Shown here one piece after another: positions 55,925 to 64,000 of a stretch of 64,000 nt of DNA. The notes beneath the pieces were generated by a model. That model saw nothing but the letters and a program-made list of their open reading frames with translations, did no database searches and was not told the origin of the DNA. How positions within the stretch are numbered: position 1 is the stretch's first letter; every line of letters begins with the position of its first letter. A program made the translations under genes and the position numbers. Origin of the DNA: Meconema thalassinum (Eukaryota; Arthropoda; Insecta; Orthoptera; Tettigoniidae); NCBI GenBank assembly GCA_946902985.2, contig OX336389.2:787090979-787154978 (forward strand). The letters are read 5' to 3'.

Positions 55925-58900
55925 ATGGAAGAACAAACCAGGAAGCAACTCGTACAGCAACGAGCCGTTGCCAAATCAAGTTTAACACGAATGTCAAAGT
56001 ATATTACTGAATTCCAGCGTGAGTCAGAAATTCAATTAGTAATTGTTAGACTGAAAGAATTGCCTAACATTAGAGATAAATTTGAAGGTGCTCAAACGCA
56101 GTTAGAACTATTTGAGGGTATTGAAAAGCATGCAGCTGAAAGAGAAACCTTTGAATCAGCATACTTTGATCTCGAAGCTGCAATGAATATCGAGATCAAT
56201 CGTGATAATGATCACAAGGCTGATGGTAGTATTACTCCACCTCACTCACATTCTAGTACACGGAATGCTATTAGATTACCGACACTACAACTTCCCAGCT
56301 ATGATGGTAATGTGACCGGTTTCAAGCATTATATGGACACCTTTGATAGCCTAGTTGTCAATAATGACCAGTTGGACAATATTCAAAAATTTCACTACTT
56401 GCTGTCTACACTCAAAGGTGAAGCTCATAAGTTAATAGCTAATATCCCAGTTTCTAGCAGTAATTTTGAAGTTGCTCTGCAAACTATTCGCAGTCGTTAT
56501 GATAACATAAGACTGATTACTACGGCACACTTAGGTTACTTATTAAACTTGCCGGTTGCTCACAAAGATTCTGTTAATGAGCTTCGGGCACTAGTTAACC
56601 AAACTCTGAGTAACCTAAATGCTATTAAGGCCCTAAATCTAGCAGTGCCATTGGAAGACCTACTGGTTTCGCAGTTGATTTTGGAGAAAGTGCACGTGTC
56701 CATTAGGAAAGAATTTGAAGATACTGTAGACTCTGAAATTCTTCCTACTCTTGATCTTATCAAGTTCTTAGAAGGTAAATGCAAGGCTTTAGACATAGTG
56801 AACTCAAGCAACCTCCTCAAGCCTTCAAGCAGCTCAGACACTAAAGGTAAAGAACCCTCCAATCGTAAGACAACACCACATGCTCATCAGACGTATGTTA
56901 CTACAACTGTAAACTGTGTGTACTGCAACGCTCCACATGCTTTGGCTAGATGTAGAGATTTTAAGCAAGTTCCTACTCTAGAACGTAGAGATTTTGTCAA
57001 GCGTAATAATCTCTGTTTCAACTGTCTACATGCTCAACACAGAGTCGCCCAGTGCAAGGCTGGTAACTGCCAAACATGCAGGAAGAAGCATCACACGTTA
57101 CTGCATATTGATGTGTCCCAGCATTTGTCAAACGTAGATAAGTCGGAAAACGTCCCTAATCAGAACGTGACTCAGGTGCAGCATGGTGCGAGTAGTTACT
57201 GTACTCTCAAGATAGAACCACGTCAGTCCATATTGTTGTCCACAGCCTTGGTGAAGGTCAAGGATGCTCAAGGGATCTGGCAGACTTGTAGAGCCCTTTT
57301 AGACAGTGGCTCGCAATCTTGCTTTATTTCAGAATCCTGTGTTCAGCGATTAAGGCTGCGCAGATCTCATGATCGTAAACCGATCCAGGGTATTGGGAAT
57401 ACGACGTCAGAAACCAAGCATAGTGTTTTGGTGCAAATAGGCTCGCGTATAAATGATTTCGTGACCTCAGTCGAGTGCTTAGTTCTACCTAAGCTTACTG
57501 AAGATCTTCCTGGCGAATACATTGATAGCAAGGAGTGGAACTTACCCAAAAATCTGCCATTTGCTGATCCGAAGTTCAACGAACCGGGTCACATAGACTT
57601 GTTAATTGGGTCAGAGGTATGCCCATACATTCAGCTCGCAGGAAATCTAGCTAGGACTAAAGATTATCCTATTCTGCAAGAAACAGAGTTAGGTTGGGTA
57701 CTTGCAGGTAAATATACAGATTCCAGTAAGCCCCTACATGGACCACGGCGGCCGGTAGTATCTTACTTTGTACAATCTGCAGGCTGCATCCAACAGCAGC
57801 TACAGAGGTTCTGGGAAATCGAAGAGCTACACCATACTCCAAGAACTAAGGAAGAAAGGGACTGTGAAGCTCACTTCAAACGGCACGTCTCGCGCAACTC
57901 TTCTCTGCGTCTTCCCTTCAAAGAAACCCCAGAAAATCTAGGAGACTCCAAGCAGATGGCAACAAAGAGGTTTCATCAGTTGGAAAGGAAGTTGACCAAA
58001 CATCAAGGACTGAAGGAAGAATATAGTCGATTTCTTCAAGAGTACGAAGATTTGGGTCATATGGATATTGCTGAAGATACCACAGCACGTTGCTACTATA
58101 TGCCACATCATGCAGTGGTTAAGGCAAGCAGCTCGACCACTAAGACTAGAGTAGTATTTGATTGTTCTGCAGCATCCAGCAACGGAGTATCATTGAATGA
58201 CCTTCTACTCGTCGGCCCAACCATCCAGCAAGATCTCTACTCTATTATCTTAAGATTCAGAAGTCATGCCATTGCTTTCACTGCGGACATAGCAAAAATG
58301 TACCGTCAGATTCTGGTACATCCCCAAGACTGTAGATATCAAAGGATAATATGGAGAGAGAAATTGACAGATCCTGCCAAGGAGTATCAATTGAAGACTG
58401 TTACGTATGGCATGTCATGTGCACCATTCTTAGCTATTAGATGCATTCAACAACTGGCCAGTGAGGAAGCTCATGCCTTTCCGAAAGCTCAGAAATCATT
58501 GATGGAAGATTTCTATGTTGACGATTGTATCTCGGGATGTGCGACCGTCGAAGAGGCTCTTCAAGTGCAACAAGAGTTGATAAACATACTACAGAAGGGT
58601 GGATTCTCACTACGTAAGTGGTGCAGCAATCACCCAGGTATTCTAGAGAATGTCTCACCGGAGCTAAGGGAGGCTCAGTTACCACTACAGCTGGACAAGG
58701 GTGAAGTTAAAACGTTAGGATTGGTATGGCACCCAGCTGCTGACCAGTTTCAAGTTATTAGCAGTTTCAAGCCAAAACCCTATCCACATGGTTTCACAAA
58801 ACGCCTAGTTCTATCCATTGTTTCCAGCATTTTTGACCCTCTAGGCCTCATCAGTCCTATAGTAATTTTATGCAAGATATTTCTTCAGAAGTTATGGCAA

Positions 58901-61078
58901 GAACGGCTATCTTGGGACCAGCCTTTATCAGAAGAATTGGCTGCAACTTGGACATCACTCTATAATCAGCTCCCATGGATTGATGAAATCTACATTGATC
59001 GCAGAATTCTAGGTGACCGCTCAGTAACTGTACAGCTTCATGGGTTCTGTGATTCATCGGAAGCTGCGTTTGGAGGGTGCTTGTATGTACATTCCACAAA
59101 CAAGGATGGAACCACTTCTGTAAGACTTCTTTGCTCCAAGTCCAGGGTAGCACCATTGAAGAAATTATCTCTTCCACGACTGGAATTATGTGGAGCATTG
59201 CTATTATCTCAATTATTGCAAAGGGTAGTCAAGTCCTTGAATCTTACATTTGCGAACATATTCTTGTGGACAGACTCTACTATTGTATTGGCATGGCTTT
59301 CGGCACCATCATCAAGATGGAAGACCTTTGTAGCCAACCGAGTAGCTGAAATACAGGAAATTACAGAAGGTGCTACTTGGCGACACGTTTCTTCACAGTT
59401 TAACCCCGCTGATCTGATATCACGAGGTGTACATCCTAAGGATCTTAAGGATAATAAGTTATGGTGGAATGGACCAGCTTGGTTGGGTGAAGATTCTAAA
59501 CACTGGCCTACATTAAACAATCTTCCAGAGCAGCAGGAACCACCAGAGCAGAAGATTAAGCCTGTATGTTACTTAATGACTACTCCCGAGGATGGACTCG
59601 TCACAAGATTCTCTAGCTTATCGAGATTGCAACGAGTTGTAGCATACATCTTTAGATTTGTACATAATTGTTCAAAATTGAATACAGAGCGAGCTACTGG
59701 ACCTCTTTCTTTAAAGGAATTGCAGAATGCTCTGACAACATGCATTAGGCAGGCTCAGGAGTTAGCATACCACATGGAAATCAAACAGCTGGAATCAGAC
59801 CAAGAAGTTCATTGTAAGAGTCACTTGAGAAGTCTACATCCTGGTTTAGACCTCAACGGGCTGCTACGAGTTGGTGGACGGTTAGAACGGTCTAATCTGC
59901 CATATGAGCAAAAACATCCTGTGATCTTGCCTCCTCATCATCACATCACCAGATTGATAATTGAACATGAACACAGTCGTCTCTTGCATGCTGGCTGTCA
60001 ACTTCTTCTGGCCTCCCTTAGGCAGAAATACTGGATTGTGAATGGTAGAACGACAGTCAGACGGATAATTCATAATTGCTTGACATGTTTCCGACTAAGA
60101 GCAAAATCTTCAACTCAATTAATGGGCCAACTACCACGTGTTCGCGTTGAATTAGTTCGACCCTTTTTAAACTGTGGGATAGACTATGCAGGGCCATTTC
60201 TTGTAAAAACTGGTTCTCTCAGGTCAAAGACAAGAGATAAATGTTACGTAGCACTATTTGTATGCCTAGCTACCAAAGCTGTACATCTCGAAGTTGTTAG
60301 CAGCCTTACGACACGAGCTTTCATGGCAGCATTGAGTAGATTTGTATCACGTCGTGGACGTTGCCAAACTATCTACAGTGATCATGGCACTAACTTCGTG
60401 GGAGCCAAGAAGGAACTTCAAGAACTTCTCGACTCAGAAGAAACGAGAACTGAGGTACAGAATTTCACCAGCAGAGAAGGCATCGAGTGGAGCTTCATAC
60501 CTCCAAGAGCACCTCACTTTGGAGGCCTGTGGGAAGCAGGTGTTAAATCTTTCAAGCATCACCTCAGACGTGTTATGGGTACGTTATGTCCTACCTTTGA
60601 GGAATTAACTACTTTAACCTGTCAAATAGAAGCTTGTCTGAACTCCAGACCACTCCTTCCTCTCTCCTCCGATCCTAATGATATTGAAGTTCTCACTCCT
60701 GGCCATTTCCTTATCGGCACTGCCTTATCAAGTTTACCTCAGCCAGATCTAAGTAATGTGAAGCTTAGCTTGTTGTCCAGATGGGAGATTCTGCAGCAAC
60801 AACTTCAGATATTCTGGTCCAGGTGGTCCAATGAGTATCTACACCACCTGCAGCAGAGGGCTAAATGGTCCAGTTCTTCCCCAAGTGTGAAGCCTGGGAC
60901 GCTTGTCATTGTGAAGGAAGACAACCTACCTCCTCTGCACTGGAAGATTGCAGTGATCGATCAAGTTCATCCTGGAGATGACGGACTGGTTCGTGTGGCA
61001 ACCATACGCACTACCAAGGGATTGTTCAAACGACCTATTGTGAAATTGTGTCCTCTGCCTGAAGCAAGTGCAGTGTAA
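55925..61078 (+). CDS. BEL/Pao Gag-Pol polyprotein, element B
   Basis: 1717-residue polyprotein starting at an ATG in good context (GCAGCAATGG). Gag of the DUF1759 type covers about 1-300. Three zinc knuckles: C331-C343, C364-C377 and C382-H394. Aspartic protease has the canonical D460-S-G. Reverse transcriptase has D788 (ADIAKMY) and the YVDD box at 864-867. RNase H has D1043, E1087, D1117 and D1163. The integrase zinc region has H1350/H1355 and C1385/C1388, the core has D1420, D1486 and E1537, and a DUF5641-type tail (LTPGHFLIG, about 1590-1598) ends the protein. Together these package, process, copy and integrate the element. No stop or frameshift interrupts it, unlike element A, and the length is usual for a BEL/Pao single-ORF element. 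Very likely real; activity is untested. Confidence 0.96.
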   Translation: MEEQTRKQLVQQRAVAKSSLTRMSKYITEFQRESEIQLVIVRLKELPNIRDKFEGAQTQLELFEGIEKHAAERETFESAYFDLEAAMNIEINRDNDHKADGSITPPHSHSSTRNAIRLPTLQLPSYDGNVTGFKHYMDTFDSLVVNNDQLDNIQKFHYLLSTLKGEAHKLIANIPVSSSNFEVALQTIRSRYDNIRLITTAHLGYLLNLPVAHKDSVNELRALVNQTLSNLNAIKALNLAVPLEDLLVSQLILEKVHVSIRKEFEDTVDSEILPTLDLIKFLEGKCKALDIVNSSNLLKPSSSSDTKGKEPSNRKTTPHAHQTYVTTTVNCVYCNAPHALARCRDFKQVPTLERRDFVKRNNLCFNCLHAQHRVAQCKAGNCQTCRKKHHTLLHIDVSQHLSNVDKSENVPNQNVTQVQHGASSYCTLKIEPRQSILLSTALVKVKDAQGIWQTCRALLDSGSQSCFISESCVQRLRLRRSHDRKPIQGIGNTTSETKHSVLVQIGSRINDFVTSVECLVLPKLTEDLPGEYIDSKEWNLPKNLPFADPKFNEPGHIDLLIGSEVCPYIQLAGNLARTKDYPILQETELGWVLAGKYTDSSKPLHGPRRPVVSYFVQSAGCIQQQLQRFWEIEELHHTPRTKEERDCEAHFKRHVSRNSSLRLPFKETPENLGDSKQMATKRFHQLERKLTKHQGLKEEYSRFLQEYEDLGHMDIAEDTTARCYYMPHHAVVKASSSTTKTRVVFDCSAASSNGVSLNDLLLVGPTIQQDLYSIILRFRSHAIAFTADIAKMYRQILVHPQDCRYQRIIWREKLTDPAKEYQLKTVTYGMSCAPFLAIRCIQQLASEEAHAFPKAQKSLMEDFYVDDCISGCATVEEALQVQQELINILQKGGFSLRKWCSNHPGILENVSPELREAQLPLQLDKGEVKTLGLVWHPAADQFQVISSFKPKPYPHGFTKRLVLSIVSSIFDPLGLISPIVILCKIFLQKLWQERLSWDQPLSEELAATWTSLYNQLPWIDEIYIDRRILGDRSVTVQLHGFCDSSEAAFGGCLYVHSTNKDGTTSVRLLCSKSRVAPLKKLSLPRLELCGALLLSQLLQRVVKSLNLTFANIFLWTDSTIVLAWLSAPSSRWKTFVANRVAEIQEITEGATWRHVSSQFNPADLISRGVHPKDLKDNKLWWNGPAWLGEDSKHWPTLNNLPEQQEPPEQKIKPVCYLMTTPEDGLVTRFSSLSRLQRVVAYIFRFVHNCSKLNTERATGPLSLKELQNALTTCIRQAQELAYHMEIKQLESDQEVHCKSHLRSLHPGLDLNGLLRVGGRLERSNLPYEQKHPVILPPHHHITRLIIEHEHSRLLHAGCQLLLASLRQKYWIVNGRTTVRRIIHNCLTCFRLRAKSSTQLMGQLPRVRVELVRPFLNCGIDYAGPFLVKTGSLRSKTRDKCYVALFVCLATKAVHLEVVSSLTTRAFMAALSRFVSRRGRCQTIYSDHGTNFVGAKKELQELLDSEETRTEVQNFTSREGIEWSFIPPRAPHFGGLWEAGVKSFKHHLRRVMGTLCPTFEELTTLTCQIEACLNSRPLLPLSSDPNDIEVLTPGHFLIGTALSSLPQPDLSNVKLSLLSRWEILQQQLQIFWSRWSNEYLHHLQQRAKWSSSSPSVKPGTLVIVKEDNLPPLHWKIAVIDQVHPGDDGLVRVATIRTTKGLFKRPIVKLCPLPEASAV

Positions 61079-61254
61079 TTAATGTACCATAGCACTTCAG
61101 TTTTGTTTCTTTTGTTTCAGTGTAACATTGTATTGTATATAGACTTCTTGTTCAAACAGACATGTTGGACTATAGTGCAGTGATTGATTCGATGCAATTC
61201 GTTTGTTATGTTATTTGTAGTGTTAAGAAAGTAAGTATTTCTTGGCGGCCGGTA

Positions 61255-61493
61255 TGTTGAGTACAGCCGTCTCGATCACTCGACAGCCATTTCGATTGCT
61301 CGCTCTGCAGCGCTCGACGGGAGACGAGAGAACTTTTGCGTGCTTGGCTACTAGTTTTTTTGTTGTTGTATGTGTGTGTACAGTCCGTAATGGCAGTAAA
61401 TGTTCTAGTACAAGACATGTCTTAATCTTATTTACAGTCCACTTATTGGTGCTCTCCTGTTTTTCTGGGGACCCCTATGCACAACTTTATTCA
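61255..61493 (+). repeat. 3' LTR of element B
   Basis: 239-bp copy of the 5' LTR, followed by the AGTAG target duplication. The 176 bases between the ORF stop (61078) and this LTR are non-coding. The best purine-rich candidate for plus-strand priming is an AAGAAAGTAAG stretch about 20 bases upstream; the bases directly before the LTR (GGCGGCCGGTA) are not a clean polypurine tract. Confidence 0.95.
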
Positions 61494-61649
61494 AGTAGTA
61501 TAATTCACAAGTTTTCATTTAAAAGCAGACTTATGAAATAAGGGTTCAAAACTACTATAAGTTTGTAATTTCGTATGCAGGAAGAGTTACGGCATATAGT
61601 GTCACACATTCATTGATTCATAAAACGTGTTCATTGGTAAGTCGGTTTA

Positions 61650-61860
61650 ACCGCGTAAGGCAGAACTGAGAAGTGGTAGGCTCGATTCGTACCTCAGCCA
61701 ACACGGAAGCAATTTTCCATGGATTCTCACTAACTGTTTTCTAGGTAAATGCTAGGACGGTATCTAACTTAAGGCCACGGCCACCTCCTATTTGATCCTA
61801 GCCCCAATACAAACGCACACACTAGTACTGCCATCTCAATGACAAAGGTCATCAGATTCG
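61650..61860 (+). repeat. SINE type 1, headless
   Basis: CAGAACTGAGAAGTGGTAGG, CTCGATTCGTACCTCAGCC and TATCTAACTTAAGGCCACGG; the tail is truncated near GTCATCAGATT. Confidence 0.75.
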
Positions 61861-62344
61861 ATCGCTTGTGTTTATTTTCAAGATATGAAACGACTCCATG
61901 TACTGTACTGAGTAGGAACCACTTCCAGTATATGGAACATTGTGTAGCATACTTAACTTGCAGACTGTGCAGTGAACTGTTCCCCATCAAACATGCCTCG
62001 ACGACAGAGGATAGCATGCTATCATGCAAACGACAGAGTTTGAGAGAGCTCGGATATTGGTCCACGCGAGAATGAATTATCTCTACAGATTGTAGCTACA
62101 CGTGTCGGCCGACTATGGTACAAGGGATGTGGAAGCAGTATGTCAAATGAAGGTAGATACACTCGTAGATCCAGCACAGGTCCAACTCGACCCGGACGTC
62201 GCAAAGTCCTGAAGGAATCAACAACAACAACTACAACAATAACGGTGTTCTCGTTGCAATCACCAGAGAACATCATTAGGGCCAGACTCACTGCTCTCGT
62301 TTCTCCGAACCAGCGTGTTCTTTCTCTCGCTGTCCAGCTTTGTG
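61861..62344. other. No gene recognised
   Basis: Includes CGCAAAGTCCTGAAGGAATC and CAACAACAACTACAACAA at 62199-62240, which resembles the end of a type 1/2 SINE tail. Confidence 0.5.
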
Positions 62345-62515
62345 GATCGGACACTAGCTTTGGTTTGAATCCCAGCCGAGTCGTGGGTTTGTAACATTGT
62401 TCGTTTAATTCCCCAAACTCCGGAACTGAGTGTTTGTGACACTTTCATCATACATTTCATCCAAATCTCGACGTGGTAGTCAAAAGATAAGACATCAGGC
62501 CCCTTTGATGGCCAC
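62345..62515 (+). repeat. SINE type 5 (GAGTGTTTGTG family)
   Basis: GGTTTGAATCCCAGCCGAG is B-box-like, followed by CTGAGTGTTTGTGACAC and ATCAGGCCCCTTTGATGG. A different family from types 1-4. Confidence 0.5.
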
Positions 62516-63087
62516 GCCCCATTCATTCACTCGCCATGCACAGTGGTGTGGAAGGCGAACAACTGTCGAGGTAGAATAATTGTATTCTCTTCCACATTCA
62601 CTTGGAGAGTTGATGGTGCGTCTCAGCTGTATGTGGATCGGTTGTTTACATTATAAGAAAATCACTGCCTGAAAGGGTCGGTGTGCATCATGGCGCACGG
62701 CTGAACGCCACTGTTGCACGCACGAGAGACACCAGACCAAGCGTGCGCCCACTACAGTTTATCTACCATGACCCTATATTGAGTAGTAGCAAGGCGCCTA
62801 CTAGACATGCCAATTGAAATGTGTCGTATTTCATATTTACGTCTGCCAGCCGTAACGCATGACGGACTCGCCTCCACTCCAGTTCAACTGTTTTTCAAAG
62901 ATGAAATGATCTTTGTAAAATAAACAAGCCTCTAATTCACACTGAACAACCGGACTGAATGGAGGGGTTGGTTTGAGCTGACCTTCAAACTGCAAGTTTG
63001 TGAGTTCGATACTAGACACAGTCATATGGTACGTGAATTTGCTATTCCGGTATAATATTCTGGCACACTGTGGTGCGTGGCAACTAT
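62516..63087. other. No gene recognised
   Basis: Short ORFs only. Confidence 0.6.
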
Positions 63088-63390
63088 TATATTGTTGTTG
63101 TCGTTGTCGTTCGTTTGGGACACCTTGGCCATCAGCCCTGTGTTCCTGGGTGTGTGTTCCATTTGTCTGAAAACCTTTGCATTCATGGTGACTCTAGTAG
63201 AGCATCTCACTCTAATCATTAGCGTTAAGGATGGGACTTGAAATACGTAATTATCCCGGATTATACCTGACGGGAGTGTGGTGGAAAACGGGGAAAACCA
63301 CGGCGCCATGATTCGAACCTCCATTAGCCATACATGCTGCAGCTCTCCATTGAGGTCGTGGTGAGTAACTTAACACGCACGGCTACAGAG
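63088..63390 (-). repeat. SINE type 2
   Basis: GTTGTTGTCGTTGTCG tail, GGACACCTTGGCCATCAG, then GTGGAAAACGGGGAAAACC and a head with CCATGATTCGAACCTCC. Confidence 0.8.
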
Positions 63391-63473
63391 CTGGTAACCC
63401 TGAGAAGTTAAACATAATACACCATCTACATTAAAATAACCATGTCAAAGCAGACGTGAAAGAGAATTGCTGA

Positions 63474-63875
63474 CCACCTCGTGGTGGCGGCGGTGGTTGG
63501 CATTCCTGTCTGTCACCCCTGAGGTCCAGGTTCGATTCCTGTCATTGAAGGAATTTCAATTCTGGTCTGAGAGCTGGAAAATTGTACACTCAGCCTCTCG
63601 AGGAAGAACTGCGAAGAGGTGGGGGTCAATTCCCACCTTAGCCACACTAGAGATGGTTTTCTGAGATTTATTCCCGGCAAATTCAGGGATGGTGCCAAGA
63701 TAAGGCCACGCTCACCTCCTACTCAATCCTAGCCCAATTACAAAAACAGACTCTAGTAAAGCCTTCACAATAACATAGGTTATCAGACATATTCCACACA
63801 CAGCCAAGTAAAATGAATCTAAATGTTCACGATGTCACAAAGCCCCTAAATGAAACAACAAAAAACAAAAATACA
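63474..63875 (+). repeat. SINE type 1
   Basis: CACCTCGTGGTGGCGGCGG head with CCAGGTTCGATTCCTG, body with TGCGAAGAGGTGGGGGTC, and tail AACATAGGTTATCAGAC to AAACAACAAAAAAC. Confidence 0.85.
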
Positions 63876-64000
63876 AAATACAATAAAAATTGCACATTAA
63901 AATTCGTTCTGTAGAGCACTTCTCTCCTTCACTTAGGCTCTATTGCCATAACTTTTAGGTGCACCGATATTGTGAAAATATTTCAAGTTTTTCAAGTATT

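Larger units (their letters stand above)
55129..61493 (+). mobile_element. BEL/Pao LTR retrotransposon, element B, complete and apparently intact
   Basis: A second complete BEL/Pao element, 6.4 kb, distinct from element A: short 239-bp LTRs, unrelated LTR sequence, and a Pol protein related but clearly diverged. The LTRs differ only at two adjacent bases (TA versus CT, near the 3' end). The target duplication AGTAG lies at 55124-55128 and 61494-61498. A primer-binding site follows the 5' LTR directly, and a single uninterrupted Gag-Pol ORF fills the interior. All catalytic residues that I can check are present, so this copy may be autonomous. No envelope-like ORF. Confidence 0.96.

Noticed and set aside
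56560..60608. ORFs on other frames and the - strand inside element B
   Set aside because: Shadows of the single Gag-Pol frame.

Overview
The window looks like intergenic DNA from a large, repeat-rich insect genome, most likely a polyneopteran such as an orthopteran. This rests on the mix of BEL/Pao, Tc1/mariner, hAT and non-LTR elements and on tRNA-derived SINEs with an AAC-rich tail; the species cannot be named from the sequence. No convincing host gene, rRNA, functional tRNA gene, operon or CRISPR array is visible. Almost every feature that can be supported is a transposable element or simple repeat, on both strands and of very different ages.

The two dominant features are complete BEL/Pao LTR retrotransposons, both on the + strand. 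Element A (40110-47889) has 1.17-kb LTRs that differ by one substitution and two homopolymer lengths. It is flanked by a 5-bp CAAGA duplication and encodes Gag-protease-RT-RNase H (41528-45454) and integrase (45327-46673) in two overlapping frames. Element B (55129-61493) has 239-bp LTRs differing at two adjacent bases, an AGTAG duplication, and one uninterrupted 1717-codon Gag-Pol ORF (55925-61078). Both carry a TGG-initial primer-binding site directly after the 5' LTR, and both look young.

DNA transposons: a broken Tc1-like transposase (about 37810-39346, - strand) split by a 278-bp MITE; two mariner-type remnants (30425-30830; 12085-12295, the latter inside a TIR element at about 11772-12466); three internally deleted hAT elements with 8-bp target duplications (24357-24996, 32130-32981, 34463-35269), two of them keeping recognisable transposase pieces; and a 306-bp TA-flanked foldback MITE (9163-9468). 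Non-LTR fragments lie at 2165-2925 (-), 15156-15640 (+), 18650-19600 (+) and 27214-27286 (+).

The gaps are filled with about 30 copies of several tRNA-headed SINE families, two of which share a 3' tail. A 1.6-kb two-unit repeat occurs twice (13286-14911 and 16230-17826), a degenerate tandem array of roughly 300-370-bp units covers 25010-26340, and AT-rich microsatellites recur. Regions such as 20440-24350, 27290-30420 and 47895-49450 show nothing recognisable.

Limits: boundaries of old repeats are approximate, family assignments rest on motif recognition by eye, and a few coordinates inside long lines could be off by a base.
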